Part shown: piece by piece, positions 24,371 through 37,060 of the stretch
How the letters are laid out: the number at the start of each line of letters is the position of its first letter
How positions within the stretch are numbered: the stretch's first letter is position 1
Source of the DNA: Sipunculus nudus
Lineage: Eukaryota; Annelida; Sipuncula; Golfingiida; Sipunculidae
DNA length: 64,000 bases
NCBI GenBank assembly: GCA_026874595.1
Contig: CM049322.1
Coordinates: forward strand, 55,862,386 to 55,926,385
Reading direction: 5' to 3'
Translations under genes and position numbers: made by a program
Notes under the pieces: model-generated
Databases searched by the model: none
What the model was told of the DNA's origin: nothing
What the model saw: the letters and a program-made list of their open reading frames with translations, nothing else

Positions 24371-25346
24371 AAATATTTTATTTGTGTGTTGTAATGACAT
24401 CTGGATACCAGGAAGCTGTGTTCCATGAACTATTTCAAAGAAAGTATTAAGATATAAAATAAATAATATTGGGCTTAATAAGAAACCTTGCCTTGTACCA
24501 TTAATACATTTAAATTCTTCTATTAAATATTTGTTAACCTTGACACAGCAAGTTAACTATTTCATACATGGATTTTATTACCTTAATTATGTTTCTATGG
24601 ATCCCTATTTTAAGTTATCTGAATAAAAGTAAATTAAGTGAAATTTTATCACAAACTTTACTTAAATCGAAGTAGACACAATAAACACTCCCTTTTTTCT
24701 TGCATAAATATTTCTTGATTATTGCTTGTAATGTAAAAATTTGGTCTGTAATATAATAACCTTGTCTATAACCAGCTTGTAATTCATATAGTTTATTGTT
24801 TTCTATGGCCCGTCTTGTAATTCTTGAATAGAGAATTAAGCAATTCCTCTATAGTTATTAACTTTATTATGATTTCCTGATTTATGTAAACGGAGAAGTA
24901 TTGTTCTGTCCGCCTTTTTGGATAATGTCTTGTTACCATTATTTAATTAAACAATATGGATAACTAAGGAGTTATAATATTCTTAGTACATTTAAATGCC
25001 TCTATAATTAGCCCATCAGTTCGAGGTGCATTGTTTACATTTGTGTTTTCAATACTTCAATAGATTTCACTGTCAGAGATAGCATAATTAAGAACAGATA
25101 GAAAATTTTGAGTACATATTTCACAATCTAAGTCATGGTTTTCTAAATAATTATTAACATTCCTCTTAAATGATGAATTTATTTCTACCTTAACATTGAG
25201 GAGGTCATTAAAATAAGTATACCAATCATCTGGATTGATATTTACATTTTTCCTTTGTACTCTGGAAAATAATTTTACCTCTTTCCAAAATTTAACTGTT
25301 TCATTTATGTTATCAATTAAAGAACATGTTTATGTTCTAACAATAT

Positions 25347-25670
25347 TTACCTACATTTTCTTTTGAACTGTTGTTTTGTAATTTTATATTCTTCCAGATA
25401 TAATTTAGTTTTTGAATTTCTGAATTTATTTAATGCTAAATATTTATTCTTTTTCAGGGTTTCACATTGAGTGTCCCACCTAGCTTGTTGTCTTAATAAT
25501 TTTCTTTCTTGTACTGGTTTGGTCATCTGAGCACATGCAGTTAGCAAAATATTTTCTAAAATAGTTACTGCCTGATTTATTTCTTGATGTTTCACTTCAG
25601 AATATGAAATATAATGCTGAAAGTCTACAACAGTTACATTACCTGTCTGATCCAAAACATTCTGGTGCAA
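25347..25670 (-). pseudogene. LINE copy B linker between endonuclease and reverse transcriptase
   Basis: A 107-codon frame matching the second half of the 1872-2408 frame of copy A, with ARWDTQCETLKKNKYLALNK. The SDH end of the endonuclease lies just upstream and is out of frame here. Confidence 0.75.
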
Positions 25671-26138
25671 AAAATGTGCAAGTTCAGGTTTCCAATGGAT
25701 TCTCTGATAAGGGTGCAGGTGCAGTGAGGAGGAAGTACAGTGATGTGTGCTGTTTGGTGCAAGTGAACCTACAACACATAGGAAAATGGCCAGACAAGTG
25801 AAAATTTAGTACTTCAAAATTAGATATACAATGCATAATATCTACAGACAATACCATATTATCAACAATACTAGCTCCATTATAGGATACACAAGTAAAC
25901 TGACCTTCATCATCATTAACAGTTCTACCATTTTATATTTTTTTTAATATGCTGAGATTATTAACTAGGCAAAATCAAGAAACATTCTTCCATACTTATT
26001 GACTATTTTATCTCTAGAACAACGCTCTTTAATGTGATCTTTGTTCAATTGTTAGAAGATCATTAATCATATTTGATTCTACTTTACCAGGATTTATGTA
26101 ATCCTGTATATTCCCAGTTCTAGAATTTAAATCTCCAG

Positions 26139-26534
26139 CTATATATATACATTTACACCGGGGTATTTAACTTTCAATATGTGTAATTTATCTTCTAAAA
26201 TACTGGTACCATCCGTTTGTTCTAAGTATATTGGTGAGCCATCTGGAGATATATATGCAAATATCATAATAATGTCATTATTAATTTCAATAATTTTGCC
26301 ATCCGTCAAGAATACAACCATGTCTTGAAAATGATCATATATGCGATGAACAAATGTACAAAATATATCTTTTACAAATACAAATATGCCACCAGAATAT
26401 CTTCCTTTATCCGCCTTTTTGCGAGTTGTAGAAAAGCATGTGAATCCCATCATCATATCATCAAATTCTGTATCATCTACACCCCAGGTTTCACACAAAC
26501 CAATGATATCATAATTTATCAATAAGTTTTTCAT
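26139..26534 (-). pseudogene. LINE copy B endonuclease, N-terminal half
   Basis: The frame reads YDIIGLCETW, which holds the catalytic glutamate of apurinic-type endonucleases, then YSGGIFVFVKD and IMIFAYISPDG, and ends at VNVYI just before the GDLNA(R) block. Downstream the frame is broken, unlike copy A, where that block is still readable. Confidence 0.87.
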
Positions 26535-26680
26535 TTCATTATTTAGTTGCTTGTATTTAAGTCCTTGACAGTTAAAAGATATATTGTTAAGTTTCTCTCT
26601 GTATTTACAATATTTCTAAGATTATCTATATGAAATGTTTCTTTTGTAGGTGAGGTATCTCTCTTATTCTCAAATTGTGT

Positions 26681-26959
26681 TCAATTGTTCACATATTTTC
26701 CTTGGCCACAGCCAAAACCCAATTCATCATTTATGCGTGACCTCCTCTCATGAAAATCAACAATTGAGTTTGTGTCCTCATCCCACTTATATGTATTACC
26801 ATTAAAAATCAGTTTGTCATGTGACAAGTATGCATTATCTCCAGCACTCCTTGCTTTTTCTAATTCGTTGCCTATGACCTTTCTAATCTGCCTCACTCGA
26901 TCACTGAAATCTTCTGTAAACATAATGTCACTGCCAGATCCCTTCAACTCTTTCCTCAC
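26681..26959 (-). pseudogene. LINE copy B ORF1 C-terminal part
   Basis: A 92-codon frame with MFTEDFSDRVRQIRKVIGNE and KLIFNGNTYKWDED, a typical C-terminal domain of LINE ORF1 proteins. It is shifted relative to 27094-27744. The matching sequence in copy A (about 3230-3480) is broken. Confidence 0.75.
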
Positions 26960-27093
26960 TGCAACCAGAATTTTTTGTTTACATTTGCACTTGCTGAATT
27001 TAACAATTGCTGGTCTAGTTCTGGAACCCAGCTTTGGCCCTATTCTGTGCGCTCTCTCTCTCTCTATTTCAATTTCTTCTGTATTTTCAATTT

Positions 27094-27744
27094 TTAATTT
27101 GCTTTCATCACCTTTCTCACTTTGTTTTCAGACATTTCCCAGGATTCTTTCGAATCTTCAGGTATTCCATGCACTACTAAATTGTTCCTTCTCATTTGAT
27201 CTTCCATCCTGCTCATTTTATTTGCGAGGTTTTTATTTTCTTTAATCAGTGACTTTACCTGCCCCTGTAGCTCTTGTACTTGTTTCTCGAGTCTGGTCAA
27301 AAAACTATCAGTTACTGTGCGGTTTTGTGTTGTATTACCAGTACTACTTGTACTACCAGGGACACTATCCTCGGTATTGCCGGTGTCAGCCATTTGGACG
27401 ATAGGCCTATTATCGCTCAACTGTTCTGTCACCATGTGATCGGGTCCCTGTAAGCTATCACTCGAATTACTTCTCAGCAGACGTGTGTGTTCGAGTAATG
27501 TACTTTGTACGCTGGAACTTTTTGCCTCATTGGTTTGTTTGGGAGGACCCGGGTTCAACTCAACGTCTCCAGACATTGTTAGTAGTATCGTCATGGATAC
27601 ATCAAGACCCAAGGTCAAGGACATACCTGTCAGTGTCATGATCCCTGCTCGAAACTTTTCTTTGGTTCTCGGTTGAGCGTAGCAGCCTATCCTGGCCCTC
27701 CAGACCGTCATGCTTACTCCCATCTCGTGCTTGAGTACCCACAA
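27094..27744 (-). pseudogene. LINE copy B ORF1: 2A motif, coiled coil, RNA-binding start
   Basis: An open frame of 216 codons. A hydrophobic stretch (about residues 35-58) precedes GDVELNPGP at residues 59-67 (27544-27570), where ribosome skipping would release a 66-residue leader. Then comes a Ser/Thr/Asn-rich linker, a coiled coil (FLTRLEKQVQELQGQVKSLI onward, residues about 147-180) and RRNNLVVHGIPED, which resembles the start of the ORF1 RNA-binding fold. ORF1 proteins trimerise through the coil and coat element RNA. The frame is lost at residue 216 and resumes at 26959. Confidence 0.87.
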
Positions 27745-28429
27745 ACATAATGTGTAACTAAATATGACCTACTCTGAATTTTATACAAATCTCAGAATAT
27801 TTTCAGGGTGTCGATGTGAAGCACGTCTTTCACTCACCCCAGCAGGTGGCGCTCCCCCCCCCCCCCCACAAGTATTAGACAACAAAGATGTAATTGGTGT
27901 AAAGTTCACGGTTAAATTCGAGCCACTGATAACATTTTCACCAGTGGTAACAAAATTTGTTTCATAGAACCTTTTGGTCAGGGTATTGTTTTTTGTGTGT
28001 GTATTGCAGAAGAAAAAATACAAATACACTTTAAAACCGACCTGCCACAGGCCCTTGTTAGTAAACAGCCTCATTGGGCGTGTGTTGTTTTGGTAATTAA
28101 TTTACTTATTTAGCTTATATTGACAATTCATAATGTCACCGGATTCATCATTTTCAGAGTATGTTGGAAAGTAAATGACCAAACGGAACCCCCATTATCA
28201 TTAAAAACGATAATTTTAGAGCTAGCAGGCGACGTTTCTACCTTAAAACAAATACAAATCAAGTTTATTAAAAGTCTTATTTCGTCTATACCTTTATTCT
28301 GAATTTATTCTTCATTTGGGAAAATTTCCAACGACAACTTATGAATGGCATAAATCAGTGCGTAATGGATAAAAAATCATCAAAAAAGGAAATATTATAC
28401 ATATTCTTTATTTAATTTTAAATCAATCT

Positions 28430-28660
28430 GACTCTTGGGCCCATGACATCCAAATTCCTAGTATACACTCTGTTAGTACTTATAAAAAACAAGGTATTCC
28501 TACGTATCGGGTACAAGTGTAATAGTATAGTCAACCAGAGAAATGTGTCATCCGTGTATAATATGCATTTAAAAATAACACCTAACTTAATTTTAAGCAT
28601 GACTGCTCCGACCATATTAGGAATCATAGACATAGAAAAGTAAAATGTAAAACCTAATTT
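28430..28660. repeat. Single unit of the 255-bp repeat
   Basis: One unit here matches three tandem units at 53152-53915 in the other duplicated block. The number of units therefore changed after duplication. Confidence 0.8.
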
Positions 28661-31600
28661 TGAAAAAAAGAAATAATTGGTAATCGGTTAGTTACTTTCA
28701 AGATTTCTTGTAAAGAACATTGGATAAATATCACGTAAAGTGCAGGTGGCCAAGAATCCTTTGATTTGCCATACATGTATTATTTTTACATCTACCTTGG
28801 ATACGTATTCTTCAATATCCTGAAATTATCATACTCTCCTTGGAAAATCTATATAACCATGTTGGTCTAAGAGAGTAAAAACAAACAAGCATGCCCTAAA
28901 ATAATCATCCATATTTTTTGTTTTTCTTTTTATGCACGATATGATTACTTCTGGCTCCCACTCAACGTCTTTCTTGTTCCTCAAGCTGTTCGTACGTGGC
29001 GTCCGAATAACTACCAGTAAGGCTTGCAGCTGCAGTCGGGGGGTGCTTTGTAAAACAAGAATAATAACGCACGGGATATGAAATTGTCTGAAAGTAGCAT
29101 TTTTTTTTAATATGAATATTTAATGGCATAAAATTATATATAGCCATATTTTGAAAAATGCGAAAACAAATGTCTCATACTATATTGCCATTTTTAATAT
29201 GAGTATAAAAATGCTTGAGAGTAAATATGGCCACTTCGTGTAGTTGTTCATGTCTTTCTTAATGAAAGTTCAAATCAATCAATATAAGGAATGTGAAAAT
29301 TTTAAGAGCTTTCCTAATATTGAAAAAAAAGACATGTTAAAGCCGTTGATTCATTCAATATGGACAAAATGTGTCAGGGTAATATTTTAATAATTTTTAG
29401 TTCAATATTTTCCTAGTCTTCTCCTGTTGTCTAAGCCAGGCTTTTTGATATACATATTACATATAACACCGTTCAATAAAATGTCAGTTTTAAACAAAAC
29501 TGAATAATAGGCAACAAGAGGGCATTCACAGTTCAGTTTTGTCAATAGCCATTACCGACATTTTCAAAATATTAAATTAATTAAATAACATACCTTGCTC
29601 TGCTTCAGCCGGGCAACCTGAAATATATACATCATGATATAAAATACACACATATATATGTATAAATATGTATGTGTGTGTATATGTGTATGTGTATATA
29701 TATATACATACCCCGTTTTTAGCCCGGTGTTGACAAGGGTAATCATATCCGCTACTATTTGGGAAATACAATTTATACATAGGAAATAAGCTGAGGACTA
29801 AAGTCACTTTCCCTACGTATTCTACCCTCTTTCTATATACAATACGTAATGTCTTTAGATCTTATAAGTATTAAATGATTTTAAGTGGAGTAAGCGTATG
29901 ATAATTGATAGAAGTGAAAACCTTAACATCTAAAATCGAGAATTACAGTGGATTTGTCTTGATCAGTTCAAATTAAATGGTTATGTAAGGATTCTGCAAA
30001 CCATGTCAGATTTTCTCAATAACGGGAGCATCTGGTGTAATAAAGTAAATGGACATAATCAAAATTAAGGCGCACGCCGAGTAATCTAATAGGCGAACAC
30101 GAGTCATGTTTACAAGACAAGCTGATTTATGTGTTTTAATCATGCTGCGTATGATTACCAGCGAAACTCAATCAAGAAGGATGAAGACATTACATGGATA
30201 AAGCTGGCTTTTCCATCTAGTTCGAATAGATAGGAATTGAAAGGGTATGTTAAACGAAAAATGCGGCATAAATGTTTTGGGGAATACAGTAAGTAAATGA
30301 TGGTTTCTCATCAGTTTTGACTTTCATTTAAGACACCTTTAATATATTTTATGCAAATGAATCAACCAAAAGCCCCCTGAAGTTGGGTAGAGCGGATCAC
30401 AAAATAGTATAAATTGTAACTACACATACGTTCATATACATCAGGGCTGTAGGTTACCCCTTGCCACGGACCACCAATGACCTTCAGGTACGCATGCTCG
30501 TCCGCCAGTGAACCTGTTAGGATGAACGGGAACTTGCTCCACAGACGGACATTGCGCATCTTCCGTCAGGTGATTCAACACAGGAAATGCCCAAGAAGTA
30601 ACGGGAGTAGTCAGTGTCCTCAATCACTGTCTGCAAAACTTTTAAACAGTCATACTTCTAAGTTAATAACATTTTATATTTGCTTCAAACGTTCATAGGT
30701 CGCGCATTATGTGTGTAGTAGGCTAAACCACAAAGTATACAAAATTTAACTTGGATTTCCTATGATAATCCGAGGCCTCTCTTTTTAGCTTAACACCGTA
30801 CTGAAATTCAGAATCAAACATATGTACCCAAATGTGGGAGGCACTTTAAGTCCGAAAAATGCAGCGAGAATGAAAGGCAATTTCACAAGAGTCCTATGGT
30901 TTGTAACACATATATAATCGCATTATATAATTGATTCTACATTAGTATTAATATTTAATGCAAGTAAATAGGGAAGGACATTTCTTCATAATACAAACTA
31001 TCCACAAAGTGCATTGAACAACATATTATCTGAATTATTTTGCTCAGGTAAATAAAGAAGAACAAGAATAAACATATTTAGAATTTGCAAAACCATTTGA
31101 CAATAATAATTTTCTATATGCATACGAGATTGAAATAATGCATGAAATATTCAGATGAAAAGTTAATTAAGCTCGAATAATTTCTGACTCAATCGCCATT
31201 CTAGCTTGCAAATTTATTGCCTCAACTCATTTTTATAATAGTTTCAAATACGGCCATTCGCCAAAAAAAAAATGCCCCAAAATGTCTGTCCATGTCAACA
31301 AAGTTCAACAGTACTCTCCGAATGAATATATCTTTTGCCAATGAATTATTCTTATGGAAATCAGCTATGTCCGTTGTTTTAAACTATCAAGAATATCTTG
31401 CGCCTTTGGGCACGGTGTAATTACTGTTTCCGTCTGCCTCATGCTCTGTAACTATTCCACTAACCTGCATGGATAGCCTTCACTTTGGCATTTTCAGGCA
31501 AATACAGCTAATGCTTTGAAGTTTAAAAAAGAAATTGGGAAATAAAATATTTTTTATTCAGCTTTATGATAACATTTATTACTCAAATGCCTTTAAGAGA

Positions 31601-32206
31601 GAATGCGAAACCTACAAACCTTACGCTAGGTGTAGGAGAGACAGAAATAATGCAATGTTAGAGAGACAGGAAAAATATAATGTTAGGGAAACATTTACAA
31701 AAAACATCTGCCAAATAACAAAACGAAAAATGCTGAAAATTGCAGCAAAATATTAGATTTCTGGTATATGGATACAAACAAGCCATTGTTTTATAAAAAT
31801 TTATATATATACACCAAACAATATATTTTTAATAAATACTTTATATTTTCTCGTTAAGATTGATAAAGAAAGACTTACTCAAAAGAATCAGTATAAAAAT
31901 AGTCGCTTCCATTCGTAGAAACATCTCTCGTAATCCCTAACAAATCCTTCACCGGCCTGCCACGAACGCGATAGAACCAGGTACTTAAGTACAAGCGTCC
32001 AAGAACCTTAAAGAAAGTTGGCTAGATATATTCCTCCTACAGGTTAAAGGGATAAAATCTTGTTCATGCTTTGTTTATTTTTGGACCTGTTGCTGGGAAA
32101 TCCGATTTTAGATAATCTTGCCGAAATAAATTAAGTTGCAATGTACACACAACTTTTTTTTTTATTTTACGTGATGGTCATATATGATTAGAAACACCGT
32201 AACGGA

Positions 32207-32211
32207 ATATA

Positions 32212-32276
<65 letters not shown>
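32207..32276. repeat. (AT)n microsatellite
   Basis: Uninterrupted AT alternation of about 70 bases in the pseudogene intron. The right copy lacks it. Confidence 0.95.
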
Positions 32277-32280
<4 letters not shown>

Positions 32281-33324
32281 CCATGAGAGAAGAAAACAAA
32301 AATGCAAGACTTTGCAATTCGTAAATTCTATTGGGATACTGTGTCACCTTGAAACACCCATGTACTCCGTTGATGAAAAATACCTACTGGCTCCGCGTCA
32401 AAGTTGCCCAGGAAAGGTATGCTGTTCATGTGTCGATAGCTCTCTGGAATTAAAGTATTTCACTTGGTAACATCTGTGTCAATAAGGTTCGAATATGCGA
32501 TTAAACGGATAGCAAACCATCGTTCAATCAGTTGTCAGCAAGATCCTGATTTTTTTTAAGGAACAGTCAAACCATGGTATTTACATAATATAATGTCAAA
32601 CCATGATATTAACATATTTTTCTCTGGTGTCATGGTGCTTACGTGAAGAAACTTGTGTATTTAATTAATAATCGGGAACTGGTATAACTTACCTTCAGCC
32701 TTTTCAGCAGGACAATCTGGAATTAACAAGTACACCATACAAAACGTAATGTACCAGCTGTTATTGAGAATCGGTTCTTTCACACACAAAGCTATAGACT
32801 ATATTTGAAATGCCTAATAAATAATGTGAATTTTGTATCAAGAGTTCCTACAGTTTTATTCAAGAGTTAGTAAACAAGATTATATATGTGGCAAAGAGTC
32901 TGAGGAGAGAGTTCAAAGCGTGAGCAATGAATCCACAGAAAAATAAATGCTCTCACTGTTGTAATTTTCTGGCTGGTAGGAGAACGTGTACTGCTGCATA
33001 CAGATACGCTCCAGCTGTCCTCTAGCCAGGGCATACGCGTCCTCAGACAGTTCTATGGTTCTGCTCCAAACGTGAACCAGTGCCGCCCGACATTTGCCAT
33101 CCTCAACGTCAGTACACTAGTAGTCAATGGAGTAAGTGTGTTAGTTAGTAAAGATCGTCAAGATGTCCCCACTCAAAGGAAAAGTTAATGTTTTAAGCAA
33201 AATATTCGTGAAACCGAGACGGTTGTAAATTAGTTTGACAGTGATCGTGACCTGCCTTACTCAAATACAATCTTCAAAAACATCAATCTACTAAGGAAGC
33301 ACCACCTAAATAATAACGACATTA

Positions 33325-34490
33325 CTTAACAAAAATACATGGTCACCCAAATCTGTATACAGTCCCCACACCTTACTAAACATAAATCCATCGTCATTCA
33401 AATCTGTATACAGTCCTCACACCTTACTAAACATAAATCCATCGTCGTTCAAATCTGTATACAGTCCCCACACCTTACTAAGCAAAAATACATGGTCACT
33501 TAATATGTATACATTCCCCACACCTTACTAAACATAAATCCATCGTCGTTCAAATCTGTATACATTCCCCACACCTTACTAAACATAAATCCATCTTCGT
33601 TCAAATCTGTATATAGTCCCCACACCTTACTAAACATAAATCCATCGTCGTTCAAATCTGTATACAATCCCCATACCTTACAGAGCAAAAATACATGGTC
33701 ACTTAATATGTATACATTCCCCACACCTTACTAATCATAAATCCATCGTCGTTCAAATCTGTATACAGTCCCCACACCTTACTAAGCAAAAATACATGGT
33801 CACTTAATATGTATACATTCCCCACACCTTACTTAACATAAATCCATCGTCGTTCAAATCTGTATACAGTCCCCACACCTTACTAAGCAAAAATACATGG
33901 TCGCTTAAAAGGTATACATTTCCCACACCTTACTAAACATAAATCCATCGTCGTTCAAATTTGTATACAGTCCCCACACCATACTAAGCAAAAATACATG
34001 GTCACTTAATATGTATACATTCCCCACACCTTACTAAACATAAATCCATCGTCGTTCAAATCTGTATACAGTCCCCACACCTTACTAAGCAAAAATACAT
34101 GGTCACTTAATAGGTATACATTCCTCACACCTTACTAAACATAAATCCATCGTCGTTCAAATCTGTATACAGTCTTCACACCTTACTAAGCAAAAATACA
34201 TGGTCACTTAATAGGTATACATTCCTCACACCTTACTAAACATAAATCCATCGTCGTTCAAATCTTTGTACAGTCCCCACACCTTACCAAGCAAAAATAC
34301 ATGGTCACTTAATATGTATACATTCCCCACACCTTACTTAACATAAATCCATCGTCATTCAAATCTGTATACAGTCCCCATACCTTACTAAGCAAAAATA
34401 CATGGTCACTTAATAGGTATACATTCCTCACACCTTACTAAACATAAATCCATCGTCGTTCAAATCTGTATACAGTCCCCATACCTTACT
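33325..34490. repeat. Satellite with 101-bp higher-order dimer
   Basis: About 23 monomers of 50-51 bases. Two monomer types alternate: one with CATAAATCCATCGTCGTTCA and one with AAAATACATGGTCACTTAAT, both ending CCCCACACCTTACT. It lies in the intron between exons 5 and 4 of the dead lipocalin-like gene. The matching intron of the right copy has no array. Confidence 0.95.
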
Positions 34491-34493
34491 CTA

Positions 34494-36166
34494 CTCCGTT
34501 CCACGAACCATGGTCCACATCATTTTTCCATTTATTTTGTTACAAACTCAATTTCAGGCTTCAGTGTTGCAAGAACCAACAGATGTGAGAAACCGCCTAA
34601 TTTATTTCCCATAAATTATTGATGAAATGAAATAATATTACCTATCGACGCTGAACCACTGAACCTTGTCATGTGGCAACCATAGCGGGAGAGTTGGTAT
34701 GACATCATAGAGGCTCGACTGTGCCAAAAGACAACTCGGAAGAGGGTGTCAGGTCCTTGCTCAGGGTGCCTGGAGGGTGCGCTGCGACCTCTTTGGTCAG
34801 GAATGTTAATAGGGTTTTGCCTCTATGATGTCAGATGTGGCTAACTTTATAGACTACAGTTCAGAATAGTGTTAATGAGAGGGTGTGCTCCATTTCTGAG
34901 ATACAGTCAAGCCCACTTTGAGTCATAGGCCTATCAGTGAATGGAAAATCCCTTCTATTGACTTTATCACATAAACTGAAATCCCAAACTATTTCATTTA
35001 ATTATACAACGGTACGTAAATCTGACCGTTTAATATCATGGAATATTGTTATAATCATGTTTAATCAGGTGTATCAAAAAAATATAAGACTACAGATAAG
35101 GACAACAGATGCGGTGGGTGTGCGATGCGGTGTGTGTCAATTAGAGACGTTTTAAGTGTGTTTTTTTAGGAATAATATAATAAAATAAAAATGTATTATA
35201 AATATATATTATGTATAAGATATGGATATATATATAATGAATAATATAACAAAATCAAATATATTACAAGTAAAAATCATGTATTTGATATAGGATGAAT
35301 ACAAGAAGAGTTGAATGGTAAAACATTAATAAAATGGTTCCAGGCGATGTCCATGGTGTTCAATAAATACAGAATATATTATACTTTTTTTTCTTAATTT
35401 TATAGATGCATCTGATTTGAACAAAAATAATTGTGATACAATTCATGAAAAATACAGAAAATATATATTAAATGTCTCATTAAATGTCTCTATGTACAAT
35501 TAAATTTAACGTAAATAAACATATTGATTACAAAACTGAGTTTTTAGTGAATGGGCTTATATAGATTCTGCTTTTAAAACATGCCTGGTTAAAATATTGT
35601 ATAGGCCTACAACAGAGGCAACTTCTCACAAACGTCCCTCGGCACCGGAGGAAAGTTGGGCGTATGTAGCCTTGTTTCAGTGAACATGGCCCATACAAAC
35701 ATAGTCAAACATTCATTATATTTATTATCTGCTCTCTGTCATCTTATCAGTCATACATTTATTAATCTCCTAATTAAATTTACATACTTAACTGGTTTAT
35801 ACATGTGTAGATCTTTCCTAATTTACGATCAACACGGTCAACAACACGATATGTCACCAAAGCCTAGGAACAAAATAAACCATTTCACCCCTTCTGGTAA
35901 AATGGACTCTCCGAACCAATCCAGGCACTGTCCTTAACCCCTTGTTCACAAGCGCCTCTCGCAGAAACTGTCGCAAAGTTTGTTGACTGATTCTAACATT
36001 TCAGAACAAAATCGATTGTGAAAACAACATGCAAGGTACATTTTTATATTATGATTGACAATTAGGTGGATGTTTCTTCTACCCCATTTTGTAACATTTG
36101 TTATGATATCTAACTTCCCTTTTTTCCCTTGCAAAAAACGGCTGGACCATGGGTCGTGGAATGGAG
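34494..36166. mobile_element. Non-autonomous TIR element splitting the satellite
   Basis: Terminal inverted repeats of 24 bases (34494-34517 and 36143-36166) differ at two positions; each contains CCATGGTCCA. TA dinucleotides sit at or within two bases of both ends, and satellite sequence continues on both sides, so this looks like an insertion into the array. No transposase frame is present. A second hairpin (34701-34832) is nested inside. Confidence 0.72.
34701..34832. repeat. Nested inverted repeat, 14-bp arms
   Basis: GACATCATAGAGGC (34701-34714) and its exact reverse complement GCCTCTATGATGTC (34819-34832) enclose a 104-base loop that is GC-richer than its surroundings. It may be a small element inserted in the larger TIR element. 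Confidence 0.6.
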
Positions 36167-37060
36167 AATAAACATAAATACATGGTCACACAAATCTGTA
36201 TACAGTCCCAACATCTTACTAAACATAAATCCATGGTCATTCAAATCTGTATACAGTCCCCACATCTTTCTAATCATAAATACATTGTCACTCAAATCTG
36301 TATACAGTGCCCACATCTGACTTAATATAAATACATTATCCCTCAAATCTGTAAACAGTCTCCACACCTTACTAATCATAAATACATGGTCCCTCTAATC
36401 TGTATACAGTCACCACACCTTACTAAACATAATAAATGGTCCCTCAAATCTGTATACAGTCCCAACAGCTTACCAATAATAAATATATGGTTCCTCAAAT
36501 CTGCATACAGTTCCCACACATTGCTAAACATAAATAAATGGGCAATCAAATTTCAATACGGTCCCAACACCTTACTCAACATTATTCCATGTTCAATCAA
36601 ATCTGTGAACAGTACCCACACCTTACTAAGCATAAATACATGGCAAATCAAATCTGTATACAGTCTTCTAACCTTACTAAACATAAATACATGGTCACTC
36701 GTATCTGTATACAGTCCCCACACCTTACTAAGCATAAATCCATGGTCATTCAAATCTGTATACAGTCCCCACATCTTTCTAATCATGAATTCATTGTCAC
36801 TCAAATCTGTATACAGTCCCCACACATTACATAACATAAATCCATGGTCAATCAAATTTCAATACAGTCCCCACACCTTACTAAACATTAATACCTGATT
36901 AATCAAATTTCAATGCAGTCCCCAAACCTAACTTAACATAAATCCATGGTCAATCACATCTGTGTACAGTCTCCACACCTTACTAATCATAAATCCAAGG
37001 TCACTCAAATCTGTACACAGTTCCCACACCTTACTAAACATAAATACATGGTCATATATG
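36167..37060. repeat. Satellite, second block, divergent monomers
   Basis: About 17 monomers of the same 50-51-base satellite, more varied and without the alternating dimer order of the first block. Periodic frames such as SKVWGLYTDL in both blocks are by-products of the unit length, not genes. Confidence 0.93.

Larger units (their letters stand above)
23026..28016 (-). mobile_element. APE-type LINE, copy B (nearly full length)
   Basis: This element of about 5 kb is highly similar to copy A. Its 3' end on the minus strand reads GGGCCACAAGGCCTTTTCTA then CAATAAAAC, a 3' end style common in invertebrate LINEs that includes a poly(A) signal. The 5' boundary is set where similarity to copy A ends (about 28016). 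In 5' to 3' order: 5' leader, ORF1 with 2A motif and coiled coil, endonuclease, reverse transcriptase with AFADDICLI (24342-24368), C-terminal domain. Frameshifts separate each piece, so it is dead. It lies about 280 bases outside the left edge of the lipocalin duplication. Confidence 0.93.

Noticed and set aside
33500-33724. Open frame with repeated SKVWGLYTDL units, and similar frames at 36110-36379, 36386-36898 and 36553-36855
   Set aside because: These follow the 50/51-base satellite; frames open on both strands in the same place, with no start context or splice support.
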